From NCBI GenBank assembly GCA_963969495.1, contig OZ018328.1, positions 3,897,886 through 3,961,885 of the forward strand: a DNA stretch of 64,000 nt, in the 5' to 3' direction. The number at the start of each line of letters is the position of its first letter. The stretch's first letter is position 1. A program made the translations under genes and the position numbers. Below, one piece after another: positions 1-11,113 of this stretch. The notes beneath the pieces were generated by a model, which was given only the letters and a program-made list of their open reading frames with translations, was not told the origin of the DNA and made no database searches. Source of the DNA: Ceratothoa steindachneri (lineage: Eukaryota > Arthropoda > Malacostraca > Isopoda > Cymothoidae).

Positions 1-1137
1 TCTTAGAATTAATTGAGTTGTATAAATCCTCAGGTTTTAATGTAACCTTCACAGATGGTTCCAAAAGTAATGAAGGAGTAGCATGTGCTTTTAGCTGTAG
101 GGAAACCATACAGACCTTCAAACGGCCCCATCACTGCTCTATATTTAGTGCTGAGTTATATGCAATATTGAGTTCACTCAAGTACATAAATCAAAAGCTA
201 GACAACTGTAAACTACTCATAGTTTCAGACTCCCTATCAGGTTTGCTAGCTGTGAAAGAACAAAAAATTCACTACTTAATCCACCGTATAAGTAACTATA
301 TACATAAAATCAACCTGGAAGCTGTTTTTTTATGGGTTCCTAGTCATGCAGGTATAAAAGATAATGAAGTGGTTGACACATCAGCTAAAGCTGCAATACA
401 CAATGCTAATACGACACACCTGGGGTTCTCCATATCAGAAATGATAGGCGTGCTGCAGCCCTCAGTCTTCAACCTCTGGCAAAATGAATGGTCCCAAAAT
501 AATGGCATTCTTCCCCAAATCATTCCTAATTTAAACAATAGCAGACCTTATAGAATGTCACATCGTGACAGTATCGTACTAACTAGACTAAGATTAGGGT
601 GCAGTAGACTATCCCATGGCTACTTGGATCCATCACTTTTCCACTGTTGAGAATGCAATACACAACTTACCCCAGAACATGCTATAACTCATTGCCCTGA
701 ATATGCTTTAAGTCGTAACCCCTTATTAAATTTCTGCTTGGAAAACAACTTAAGATTTTCATATGCTACTGTCCTAAATTCCTCAGTCCCATTTGAACTC
801 CTACTAAAGTTTCTAAGAGATACATCATTATATAGACACATTTAATTTATTTATTTATTTATTTTATTTTTTTATTTTTATTTCCAGTTTGTATATCCAT
901 TTATGTACATATATAGATATGAGTATTTGTATACAAAATTGTGTAACTGTTGGCACTGTCTAGTTTAGCTCATCTTCTCATGCTAACAGACTCCACCTTT
1001 CTCTTTATTCTTGAGTGTCTAGGAGTGGAGTCCCTAGACTGAAGAGGTGATGGTGACTATCTTGACTGTAATTTCACGGTGCCAATAATCCTTATAGGGT
1101 TTCTGCACCCATAAAACAGATTAAATCAATCAATCAA
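1..1137 (+). mobile_element. 3' end of an I-type non-LTR retrotransposon, entering from the left edge
   Basis: The copy holds the RNase H part of ORF2, an AT-rich 3' untranslated region with runs of TTTA, and a terminal ATCA-repeat tail near 1120-1137. Tandem-repeat tails of this kind occur in the I group of LINEs. The tail runs straight into a minus-strand CR1 3'UTR at a shared ATCAAA, so this element probably inserted into the CR1 copy. Its 5' part lies outside the window. The RNase H sequence differs clearly from the I-B family that dominates the rest of the window. Confidence 0.75.
3..845 (+). pseudogene. ORF2 C-terminus: RNase H domain of an I-type LINE, one nonsense codon
   Basis: The frame enters from outside the window. 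RNase H motifs appear in order: TDGSKS (first catalytic Asp), SAELYAI (Glu), SDSLSG (second Asp) and WVPSHAG followed by NEVVD (His and last Asp). RNase H would remove the RNA strand of the cDNA hybrid during retrotransposition. An in-frame TGA at 648-650 follows LFHC. Beyond it the same frame continues with ECNTQLTPEHAITHCPEY, the usual C-terminal Cys/His cluster, and reaches a natural TAA at 843-845. One stop therefore interrupts an otherwise intact C-terminus, and this copy is a recent pseudogene. Confidence 0.8.
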
Positions 1138-2115
1138 AGGTCATCCGCATCCGTCAAAACCTACCCACAAAAAGCACCATCACCAGGAAAAGACAAAATC
1201 AAAGTCCCCCACAATATAATATAACAGATGATAAAAGCCGCAAGGGCTCATCATAGGTCATCCAAGTCAAACAGCCTCTTTTTTAAGGCACCCAAACTCC
1301 CAGGAAAACTACATCCAGAGGATTGCATCCAGAAACAAGGGTATCACCAATCAAGGCTTGTCAAGAACTAAATCATGCAGCTATAGATATATACAAACAA
1401 TATTAATATATACAAAACTTAGGAACCATCACAACCTTCCCTTCCCATAAACTCATCCAATCTACTCTTAAATACATTTAGATTTGGACTACCTACTACC
1501 CTCTGCGGCAATTTGTTCCAGAAGTCTACCACTCTATTGGTGAAAAAATATTTTCTTAAATCCAACCTACACCCTTGCTTTTTAATTTTCAAGTGGTGAC
1601 CTCTAGTCCGATTTCCATCATCCAACTCAAAAAACTTGCTAACATCCAATTTATCTATCCCGGAAATTTTTTTAAAGAGCTCAATCATATCCCCTCTCAC
1701 ACACCTCCTTTCGAACGAGAACATATTTAATACCCTCAGTCTATCTATATATTCAAGGTGCCTCGGGGAAGGAATAATCTTTGTTGCCCTCCGTTGCACT
1801 GACTCGAGAAGGTTAATATCGTGTCTAAAATATGGGGACCATGCCTGTATATAGTACTCTAGATGTGGCCTAACATAAGAGCTATAGAGTTTAAGAATAA
1901 TCTCGTTACTTTTGTAACTGACATTTCTCTTAATGAAACCCAGCCCTCTATTTGCCCTATTTCTTGCTTCAATACACTGCTTAGAAAACCTTAATGACTT
2001 ATCTATTACTACTCCTAGATCTTTTTCATCCTCTACTAAGCTCAGCCAATGCCCATCCATTTCATAGTTAAATTCTCTATTATCTTTTCCCATGTTAATA
2101 ACTTTGCACTTATGC
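1136..2115 (-). mobile_element. 5'-truncated CR1 copy, 3' end interrupted
   Basis: By eye, 1138-2115 matches the full-length CR1 at 41303-42283 with few differences, covering the ORF2 C-terminus and most of the 3'UTR. Similarity stops near 2115, the usual 5' truncation of a LINE. The last part of the 3'UTR, including the TTATG tail, is missing because the I-type tail abuts at 1137. The rest of the CR1 3' end should lie beyond the left edge of the window if the I-type element inserted here. Confidence 0.85.
1419..2114 (-). pseudogene. CR1 ORF2 C-terminal fragment
   Basis: This frame covers about the last 230 residues of a CR1 ORF2. It includes the region after the RT core (ESVQRRATKIIPS and FERRCVRGDMIELFKKISG) that is typical of the CR1 clade, and ends at the same residues as the full-length ORF2 at 41587. 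The frame is open but has no endonuclease or RT core, so it is a dead 5' truncation. Several substitutions separate it from the intact copy. Confidence 0.85.
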
Positions 2116-3441
2116 CTTGGAAAATTGAAGGAGAGAGGTAGATATTTTAAAAATACATTTGCTCATTATCAAGGTGTGTGTGTGATCAAAATGCCCTGAA
2201 TCCAAAATTATATACCTGGATACTGGTTTCTTTCTGAAAAACAGTAAAGTACATGTATTTCAATAGTGCTCTATGCTTCACTTCTAGCCTAATAAGACCC
2301 AAGCCCACAGTGGCACAACCTAGACAATGAGCACAGTCACAAGACTAGTTTCAAGAATAAGATGAGTGCAAATAAGTTCTGTATTGACTTATTGAGGTCA
2401 CTTGCCAAACTCTAAGAGACTTTCCTCAACTGGAATCAAGTGTATATAAAAAAATTTGATACTACACCATTTCCCTACACACATTATAACTGTGAAATGA
2501 GATAATACATTTGTGTAATTTTAAAAACAGTGAAATTATTGAAAGTGATGAGCATTGTTCATTTCCTTGCGTTAAACTTTCATTGCCCTAAAAAAAGAAA
2601 TGAAAAATAATTTGCTTTTATCTTTACATAAGCTAAACTATTGACAGAATGAACGCATAATGAAACAAGAATATATACAGGTATAATAAGAATTAATCAG
2701 TGTCACACAAGATAAACAGAACAATAAAAAAGAGGCCATGCAAAGCATAATGTGTTACCTGAGAGGGCATAGTTGGAAATAAATGAGGCTAAAATTGCAA
2801 GCAGACTATGAAAGGCATCAATCAAACTCAATTAAATCATGCAGAGTTGCACAAACAATGGGACATCCTGAAACAAAAGTTACAATCAACTTCCTAGAAA
2901 TATGAAGGAGAGAGGTAGACATTTTATACCATATGTATTTGCGCATTTCAGCCTCTGTAGGAGAGAGAAAATCAGCCTTTGGTGAAGGACCTTGGTCCAA
3001 CACTGCTTCCAGGCAGCTTTGTACTCCTTCCTCCACCGAAACCTGGAATAAAAGGTGGGCATTAGAGTGGGTACAAGTAGGATGAGGCAAAGAAAAAAAT
3101 AAACAGGGAAACCTACTAACCTAAAATAATAAAATTTTATCTTTAAAAGCATTAAATCATAAGTCAAATATCTAAAGAGTTGTTGGCAGGGCTGTTAATG
3201 TCTTTATTCTATATTATAATTTTATGTTAAATATGATAAATCTTTATAATTGTTTTTTTATTCATCTATTATTACTAATACTAAAATCATGCTTTTATAC
3301 TATTCTAAGGTATAAAAAGATCTAATAGTGAGTATAAATGACTTGAATCAATGTGGATAGCACCTGATGGCAGATGTGACACTATAGCAAGTGATCATTG
3401 AATCTGACTCATTTTCCTCCCTCCTCCTAATAAAGACACAG
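2116..3441. other. Unassigned AT-rich sequence with one weak minus-strand exon candidate
   Basis: I recognise no transposon protein or RNA gene here. A segment of about 50 bp near 2130-2180 resembles 2903-2950 (shared core GAAGGAGAGAGGTAGA), so a short piece is duplicated. On the minus strand a pyrimidine tract and CAG precede an open stretch at about 3042-2938. That frame contains SPTEAEMRKYIW before a possible GTATAA donor. This could be an exon of an opposite-strand gene, but the support is weak. Confidence 0.3.
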
Positions 3442-3596
3442 GAGTTGAAAAGCTTCAAAGAGTTTATGAAAGTTTATCCACCAAAAACATTAATCACTAT
3501 ATAAAATATCCAACTAGAAGTCTTGAAACAAATATGGATATAGATATGACTAGGGAAAAATATTTATTTGCTGATGAAATATTATATAAGAAAATG
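3442..3596 (+). CDS. Candidate first exon (partly coding) of the zinc-finger host gene
   Basis: A pyrimidine tract (TTTTCCTCCCTCCTCC) and CACAG precede 3442. The exon ends at AAAATG before a consensus GTGAGT donor, leaving phase 0. The frame is open across the exon and reads into the next exon at 5015. In-frame ATGs occur at MDIDMTRE and as the last codon. If the last codon is the start, the protein would begin M-DTSGENKE across the junction and this exon would be mostly 5'UTR. No known domain is visible. The link to the downstream exons rests on phase and open frame only. Confidence 0.45.
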
Positions 3597-4337
3597 GTGA
3601 GTTACTTGTGATTTTTCTCGTATTTAGTGTTTTTTAAGGTAGGCTAACTTAATTGTTCTGTAGTTTCATAAGTTTACTCTTATTTATTATGAAAGGTCAT
3701 TTGCATATTAGCTCGCTCTATATTTTGGCATCAAATTATTCCCCCACAATAATTCCATTAATTTTTGCAAATAGTTAAAGAACAAATAAAATATACTTTA
3801 AGTTTGAAGGCTAGTGCCAGAATATGTTGTATTGGTTTCTTTGTTTGATCGTAGTGAATTTCATATGTATTGCTTTATGTCATGTTATTGCTTGACACAT
3901 CACTTTATTGCTTGACACTTATCATTCTATCGCTACCCAGATTGAGGTAGTTTGGATGACATTCTCAGAATAGACCAAGCTTACCCCGAATTCTGTATGG
4001 CTAATTAGTTACCTGATGAGTTTTAGAAAATTGTTTGCATGGTAGGTATGATTAGAACAATAGGTGTTGTATATGGATCCATATTGCTCTAGGAATGTAA
4101 CCCTGATATCAAGGGATCTTTAAACCTTGGTTCTTATGAAGTTCTTGAGTAGAAAGTAACAACTAAACTGGAATTTGTATTAAGTTTATAAAATTAAGAT
4201 AGGGTGTGTTTTTGATTATTTTTAGCACCTTTTTCTCCTGACATTAATGGATAAACACAATTCATTTACACTATAAAAATTCACAAATCTGAATGGCTCA
4301 GGGATTAGGGCTGCTAGTATTCACAGTCGGTTAACCT

Positions 4338-4587
4338 TAACATAACATAACATAATTTCATGGATGACAAAAGCCACAAGGGCCTATCAAAGGTCATCCG
4401 CATCCATCAAAACCCACCCACAAAAAGCACCATCACCAGGGAAAGACAAAATCAAAGTCCCCCACAATATAATATAACAGATGACAAAAGCCACAAGGGC
4501 TCATCATAGGTCATCCGAGTCAAACAGCCTCTTTTTTAAGGCACCCAAACTCCAAGGAAAACTACATCCAGAGGATTGCGTCCAGAA
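4338..4587 (-). mobile_element. CR1 3'UTR-only fragment
   Basis: About 250 bp match the last part of the full-length CR1 (41247-41495): the TTATG-type tail (read as ACATA repeats on +), both 40-nt inverted-repeat segments and the spacer between them. No ORF2 sequence is left, so reverse transcription stopped very early. It lies in an intron of the host gene, antisense to it. Confidence 0.85.
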
Positions 4588-5014
4588 TTCATGTTATGAA
4601 GGAAGTAAATAAAAACATAAATATTGCAAATATAATATATAAATTAAACAGCAATGAAGAGGGGCAAATTTTTGAGCCAATACTATGAGTTATTAAATGT
4701 AAAATAAATGGACAAATCTTTATATGTATTCTGTAGCAACTTGTTCACATATTGGATATGCAGTACAAAATGCCACCAAGATATACATGCATAAATATTG
4801 TGTATCAGCAGCACATCCCCCAATGAACATAGGTTGCACATCAGTGATGCATGCATGAACAAACATAAACATAGGTTGAGCATCAGCGGCACTAAATTTA
4901 AATTTAGTTTTTAAAAAGTTCAGGTTCTTGGTTGTGGGACTTTTATTATATTGAACATTTTACAATGTATAAGATTTTCATAAAGTGAGAATGGAATCTT
5001 TTCATCCATTACAG
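4588..5014. other. Unassigned intronic sequence
   Basis: AT-rich, with no repeat or coding sequence recognised. A short minus-strand open frame at 4683-4892 has no recognisable features and is probably chance. Confidence 0.3.
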
Positions 5015-5092
5015 GATACTTCTGGGGAAAATAAAGAAATAAAACAAGAATTCTGTGAAGACCGACTTTTTGGCAATTTTGAATATAAAAAG
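5015..5092 (+). CDS. Host zinc-finger gene, acidic exon 2
   Basis: Acceptor CCATTACAG precedes GAT ACT TCT, and the exon ends AAAAAG before GTCAGAG. It has 26 codons and is phase 0 at both ends. It encodes DTSGENKEIKQEF and then CEDRLFGNFEYKK. The IKQE motif fits the SUMO consensus (hydrophobic-K-x-E), common in the N-terminal parts of C2H2 repressors. The donor has C at +3, which is non-consensus, but the following intron is only 96 bp with a good acceptor and the next exon keeps the frame. Confidence 0.6.
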
Positions 5093-5188
5093 GTCAGAGG
5101 TTTTCTAAGTAACCATGCCTGTAGTTATTCATTTAGGTATTTTTATTTATTTTATTATGAACATAAATCTAATTATTCATTATATTAG

Positions 5189-5332
5189 GATGATTGCATA
5201 GAAAAAACAGCCCAAAATATTAAGGAAGAATTTTTTGATTCTTGTGATGGAAATGAACATGGATTAAGTGGTCAAGAAGAAGCCATTGGTAGTTCATATG
5301 AAATAATAGCCCAAGATGTCTCACTGAAAGAG
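5189..5332 (+). CDS. Host zinc-finger gene, acidic exon 3
   Basis: Acceptor TTATATTAG precedes GAT GAT TGC. Forty-eight open codons end at CTG AAA GAG before GTAATT, phase 0 at both ends. The peptide is acidic and contains NIKEEFF, another hydrophobic-K-x-E motif, with no recognised domain. It is probably part of the unstructured linker ahead of the zinc fingers. Codon content and the precise splice boundaries distinguish it from the surrounding intron. Confidence 0.65.
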
Positions 5333-5689
5333 GTAATTGTTCTGAGTTTTTCCTTTGCATGCTGTTTGTTCAGTTAGTAGCACTGGCATCTTGCAATCCT
5401 GACTTGATCCCTTCCTGGATCTTAAATATGATTCAACTTTGTAACTCTAAGGAATAGGATTATTGGTTAGTGTCTTTGTAATAAAAAAGATCATATGTAT
5501 TTGTTCAGAAAATAGAAGTAAAAACAAGAGATGATGGCTATATCAGAAAGTATTTGACAAGAGGTTTCTTAAATAAATTTGCTTTTGATGGACTCCCTGG
5601 ATATATACACCTTAAATTAGTAGTACTCAGCCTCTGTATGAATGAATAAGAAAGGTATTAATTCTTGATATTTGTAAGTAGTGCATCTC
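5333..5689. other. Intron sequence, nothing recognised
   Basis: It starts with the donor GTAATT of the acidic exon. It is AT-rich with no open frames or repeats that I can assign. The I-B fragment begins near 5690. Confidence 0.4.
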
Positions 5690-7530
5690 CCCTACCTCCC
5701 CAATCTTCCCCCATGCACTCGCTAGTTTGCGAAGACTGATATAGTTGCATGGGCTCCCCTCTCACCACCCTCACTGATAGAGGAGCTTCACCTATCCCTT
5801 TTGGAGCTGTCCTTGAGTAGTTCAATCTCTTCTAAGGAGGTGCTCTTCCCTGTGCTGTCTCAGGGACCTCTACAAGTCTCTCCTAGTGGAAAGGGTGTTT
5901 CCCCCTATCCAATAGATACAGGTCCAGGGGCTTCTCCCTTAAGCCCTTGTGCACTGTTGCCTTAGGCCAAATCTAGTCTAGTGGCAGGCTCCCATATAGT
6001 TTCTCAGGGGTCACCCAAAGATTCTCTTGGTGGAGAGGGTGCTTTCCCATCTCCAATTGAGACAGGTTCAGGGGTTCTCCCTTACTTCTCTTTGGAGAGT
6101 TGCTTCCAAGCGACTCCCCACTTGCAGTGGATTTTCCTCTGCTCTCTCAGGGGACCACTAAGAACACAGCGAGGCAAAGCATGTGCTGCCTCATTTCTCA
6201 TTCCCCTAATGGCGGGCAGGTAAACCACCTTAATTCCTTTAGAGGGGAAAGATGCAGTATTGTCCTATGTGTATTGCCAAGACAACTCATTGATCTGAGT
6301 TTTGTCATTTTAATGGGAGCTGAATGCCTCCACCCATTCTCTTCCCAACACATCAGCATGCTAGCCCTGGTGACCTTCATGATGGGCCATAGGTCCTTTG
6401 AGTTCAGCCAGGATACCTGACACCTTAGGGTCGGGGATAGCCAGTTGGAGGCATGGTGGTGACCCTGCCTCAGATGGCAGGGTCTTCCATGGGGGTGAAC
6501 CTTGGCCCACTCCAAGACACCGAATCTGAATCTGTCACTGTGAAAGCTCCTCCTCAGACTTCATAAGCAACTGAGGAGCCACAAGGAGAGGAGATCCCCT
6601 GACTGGTGCCCCATTGACTGCCAAGTTCTTCCGATCTTAGAAAATGATTTTGATTAGGCATATCTGTTTGGGTGTGGGCCCAATAATGGAGTGAAGTGGG
6701 TACATTCCCCACCTTGCTCTCCAGAGAAAAAAGGCAAGTGGAAGAAGAATAAATATAAGACTAATGCTTCCTCTTCCCTCACAGATGCTCTGGAAGCAGA
6801 CGGGTCCACTGCTGCTACTGCAAGTGACCGGGCAAAACTGGCATGTCCTACTCTGAGGTTGCCTTGGTTGGAGAGACTCAGACAAAGATGAAAGTTGCAA
6901 GTGGACTGAGCAGAGCCTATTTTACATCAGGGCACCTCATTCAGAGACAATTTTTTTTTTTTTTAGCCCATCAGTTTTAAGGGCTTTCTTGTTATTTATT
7001 CATGGCAGCAAATTGGCCAAAGGCCACATGCTCCATTAGAGGAGAGCTTTAGCTAGATTGATTGATAGAGAGCCTAAGATGACCCATTTCCTGGACAGGA
7101 GCTTTCTGGGAAATATGGAGGTGCCTTCCAAGGTGGCCATTATTAATGCCCTTCAGAGACTGAATGGTGCACCAGTGAGTATGACACCACACTCTAACAT
7201 GAATTTCATGAAAGGCAAACTTATTCAAAGGAACTCGTGGACTACTCCTTAGAAGACATCACTGAAGAGCTGGCTGATCAAGAAACAGTCAAGGTCGAGC
7301 ATGTGAGGGGTCTTGAGACCAAATTCCTACACTCTTCATCACCTTTGATAATGACACTAGGTTGGTGCATGCTAGTTGGTATTGCTACCACATGGAGGCA
7401 TTTGTGCCACTGCTGTGGAGGTGCCACTGCTTTGTCTATATGAATTGCTCCTGTAGATATGCAAAGTCAGGTTTACCTGAAGTCTGTGTAAGTTGCTCCA
7501 AAGCCATTCATGATAAGACCTTATGATATA
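5690..7530 (+). mobile_element. Degraded I-B fragment: ORF1 N-terminal and central part
   Basis: The sequence follows the I-B ORF1 of the full-length copy from about main-copy position 51540 to 53000 with many indels and stops. Landmarks are the Ser/Pro-rich N-terminus (5840-6210), the Lys/Arg-rich stretch before a Ser-rich run (6690-6790), the central domain (6960-7320) and the start of the zinc knuckles (7440-7530). The N-terminal part holds an internal tandem duplication of about 130 bp (5868-5945 against 5999-6077). No open frame survives, so this is an old copy. Confidence 0.75.
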
Positions 7531-8689
7531 TGGAAAAGTGTATCATCATGGCAGCAGGTTCATGTTCCCTTACCAATAATTCCCGCCACCCCAACAAGGC
7601 CAACCCAGTGGTTCAAGGGGACAGTCATAGACCTCTTTAACACTGGATTGGCTACTGCACTATGTTTTGAATGTTGCCTGTGCATAACCACCCCACTGAA
7701 TTCAAATGCGCCTCCCACTGCAGGGAATGCCAGTTTGAATTCATCAGTAAGTGCAACCACAAATCATGCGCGCCTGTCTCCGTAAGCTATGGTAAGTTTA
7801 CATTATTTTTGTATATTTGTACCCAAAACTGCATCTTTTTTGCTCTAATTTTATAGAAGTTTTAAGACATCTGTGCCTTGTTCCTTGTGTTTCTCTAGCA
7901 AAGTTAATTTTTTTTTTTAAGGGTGAGACTTTTGTTTTTGACTCTCCGCCATCTCAACATTGTGGTGGTGGGTTCTGTGAACTACTATTGTTGCTAATAT
8001 TAGTAGTAGTAGCTAGTACATAGTCATACCAGTATTAATATTGATAATATCACCATTTTACCTTATTGTAGTAAGAATTGATAAGTAGCAGAATATCTTA
8101 TATATTTTAGCACTCTTCAATAATAATAATTTTATTATTATTATTATTTTCAGTATTATTATCATTATTATTGCTATGACTTATGATAATGATCATGATA
8201 CATTTTTGTGTTATTTTACTACCCTTATGTTCACAAAGATATGGGAACTTAGCATGGTTAAGTGTGCTGCTGTCAATTGCAAATTTTTAAGATCCAGTCC
8301 CACAAACTTTAGGATCATTTTGGTCACCTGTGAAAGTTGGCTAGAGGAAATCATTGGCGTAGTGTCCATCAGTTAATGGAGGGGGAGGCAGTGGTAAGAG
8401 CACAAAGCCTGGTTTGGCTGTCTGGTTAAAGCTTGAGAGCAGTGGCCTCCAAGATGAAGGAAGCAAGGCAGCAGTGACACCTTGAAGATGCCAGAGTCAC
8501 CCATGAGCTGGTAGATGCAGCTATTCATGCTGAGCATGATGACCTGGGTAGAGGGATGGAACAGACAATTGTCCACCTGGCTGATTATCTGTCATACAAG
8601 ATCTTGCATACTCACAGGTGCATGTTTTTTCAAGACATCCTCATCGAAAGCAAGGTCTCAGACAAACTTACTTGTGTCACCATGGGGGC
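7531..8689. other. Unassigned sequence between two I-B fragments
   Basis: No transposon protein is visible. A Cys-rich open frame at 7671-7795 (read in part as CRECQFEF and KCNHKSC) ends at TATG before a strong GTAAGTTT donor, so it could be a chance or unrelated exon. ATT/TAA trinucleotide repeats lie at 8115-8172. The part at 8370-8690 may be very decayed I-B sequence, but I cannot align it confidently. Confidence 0.3.
8115..8172. repeat. Imperfect ATT/AAT trinucleotide repeat
   Basis: Runs of AAT and then ATT with a few interruptions, partly self-complementary. Confidence 0.8.
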
Positions 8690-10880
8690 TCCAGTGAATT
8701 ACAGGTCCTGCCTCTTTAGCAATTGACCAGGCCAAAATTGACACGTCTGGCCATAGAGCACTCTCAGGCAGGAAGGCACTGACAAAGACCAAAGTCACAA
8801 GTGTGGTGAATGCCCCTGGCATTTTTTAGCCCACTGGCTTCAAAAACTTTCTACTTATTCTTTCCACAGATGGCAGCGTTTTGGCCAAAGGCAACATGCT
8901 CCATCAAATGAGAGCATTAGTTAGCTTGATTGGTAGGGAACTGAAGGTGAGCTGTTTCCTGGAATGGAGCCTTCTGATGAATATGTCAGACCCTTCTAAG
9001 AAGGGAACTCATGGACTACTCCATATAAGACATCACCTTAGACCTTGCCGGCCATGTAGCGGTCAAGGTCAAATTTGTGTTGAGAAAACTTGCGGGGCCT
9101 CGAGACCTACCCCTACATTCTTCATTACATTCAACCATGACAGACTCCCTGAGTTGATGCATGCTGATTGGTATGGCAACTGCATGAAGCATATGTGCTA
9201 CTGCAGCAGAGCTGCTACTACTGCCACCACTTTGGTTATAAAAATCACTCATGTGGATGTGCAAAGTCATGTTTACTCAGTGTGTGTAAGTTGTTTCAAG
9301 GCCATACACGATAAGTCCCTATTGTGTATGGCCAACTGTGTTAATTGTGGAGAACCACACCCAGCTTCTTCAAAGCAATGTGCTGCATATCTCCTTGAGA
9401 AGGAAATTATGGCCATTCAGGCCCAGTATAGTCTCATTCCGCAAGGCTAAGGACATGGTCCTCGCACACCGGGCGCTCTCCTGAGGTCTTACAAGGAGAA
9501 GAGGTATCTCCTCCCTTGGCTGGTGCCCCTGTGACAGCTAAGACATTCTCCATTTCAGAGAAGGATCTTGCTTCTTTGAAACAATGTGGTGCATATATTC
9601 TTGAGAAAAAATCCTGGCCTTTCAGACCCAGGATCGTCTCTCACTATGTGAGGCTAAGGACTTGGTCCTGGTACGCCTGGCACTGCCTGGGATGTCTTAT
9701 ACCTTAATGTTAAGAAAGACACCCTCTGCTCTTGGCCCCTCCAGGTCTATGAGCACAGTAGTTTCAGTGCCCCTTCAGAACCCTTCCGCAGGTTCTACCC
9801 ACCCAGGGTGCTCCCTTGGTAAAGCTGGTGGCACAAAGGGTTCACACCCAGCCCCGGCTAAAACCAGGGGTCCCCAGCATGACTGTGAGGTCATCTTCCT
9901 GGGGTCCTAAAGCTGCACTCCTGAAAGGAGGACAGCACTGCTGTTTTGAAGCAGAGGGAAGAAAAGACTTGCATGGTGAGCAAAACCTCTCCCGCTAAGT
10001 CCCCGAAGGTGACAGAGCCTTCACCATATTATCTGGCTAATAACGCCCAGAGTTCTGTCCCTATGAACCATACAGCCATTCCCATGAGGGTCTTCTCTTC
10101 GAACAGAGCCCCTTCATCTCCTCCGATCTAGGCCTGGCGGGTATATTCCTTCAATGGAATTCCTGCGGACTCCGGGCCAACTGGGAGGAGCTGAAGAGGC
10201 TCGTCTCCTCCTGTTCCCCATTAGCTCTTTTTGCAGAAGAACATACTGGGTGTGTGCCTCGTATCTACCCCACTTGGGTATAAGGGTTTTGTGACCTCAC
10301 CACCCGGGGATAGGGGATGTGCCATTTACACCCGGCATGATGTCTCCATTCTTCTCTTTGATTTAGATACCTTCTTTTAGGCAGTGGCTGTGCAGCTGCA
10401 CCTGAATAGGAGGTATACTGTTATTTCTGCATACATTCCCCTATCAACCGACTTCAATGCGGGGGACTTTTGCCACATCATGGCACGGTTGCTAAGGCCC
10501 TTTCTCTTGCTCGGAGATCTGAACAGTATATACCCATGCTGGGGAGACTACTCGATTAATCCCCGGGGTCAAGTCCTTGCTGACCTGATCAATGAGCTTG
10601 AGATGTGTGTCCCAAATATGCCTGAGAACCGCTTCATTTTCCTGTCTTGATCTATCTTTGTGCTCTCTGGATGTACAGCCCCATTTTGGGTGGGGGTGGT
10701 CGATGACCTCCAGGGTAGTGATCACTTTCCCATTCAAATATCATTTTTTGGATTGCTGCCGCCTGAGAGCCCACCCCGGTGGTGCTTGGCGTTGGTGCGT
10801 GGTCCGCATTTCAGGAAATGACTGATTTCTGTCTCAAGATGTTTAAGCCGGTAGATGAGTCTGTGGTGGATCGCTGATGT
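8690..10880 (+). mobile_element. Degraded I-B mosaic: ORF1 (two overlapping pieces) and ORF2 endonuclease
   Basis: The first piece (8690-9485) runs from the middle of ORF1 through the zinc knuckles, the last reading NCGEPHPASSKQC at about 9340-9390. At about 9485 the sequence jumps back to an earlier ORF1 segment (FSISEKDL region). It then jumps forward at 9575, where AAGCAATGTGG is met a second time. ORF1 continues to its stop at 10129-10131, followed by the ORF2 endonuclease (10131-10870) with GDLN and SDHFPI motifs. The RT and 3' end are absent. Stops and indels occur throughout. Confidence 0.75.
8881..9450 (+). pseudogene. I-B ORF1 remnant with zinc knuckles
   Basis: This is an open frame of about 190 codons inside the fragment. 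It spans the central ORF1 domain and two or three CCHC-type knuckles. A frame change in the first knuckle has destroyed its Cys spacing, while VNCGEPHPASSKQC is intact. ORF1 proteins of I-type LINEs bind element RNA. The frame stops at a TAA at 9448-9450, in the segment where the full-length copy stays open. Confidence 0.6.
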
Positions 10881-11069
10881 GTGAATGGAGAGTAGATTTT
10901 GGAGTTATTTCCCCATTTTGTCTACTCTAGATTTTTTACCACTTTGCCTTAGTCTCTCCTTTCACCTTACTTTTCTTTGTTTATGGTAGAAGAGTGTGTG
11001 TATTGCTAGGAATGGGGGTTGGTATAGATTAGGGTAGATAGGTTAGGCATTAGTAGTTTGATTGTTTTT

Positions 11070-11110
<41 letters not shown>
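10881..11110. other. AT-rich spacer with TA microsatellite
   Basis: No gene recognised. It contains the TA repeat at 11073-11109. Confidence 0.5.
11073..11109. repeat. (TA)n microsatellite
   Basis: Near-perfect alternating TA tract, about 18 units, abutting the Penelope-like 3' region. Confidence 0.9.

Positions 11111-11113
<3 letters not shown>

Larger units (their letters stand above)
3597..5014 (+). other. Intron of the zinc-finger host gene
   Basis: AT-rich, with no coding capacity that I can recognise apart from the CR1 3' fragment at 4338-4587. The donor GTGAGT lies at 3597 and the acceptor CCATTACAG at the 3' end. Confidence 0.4.
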
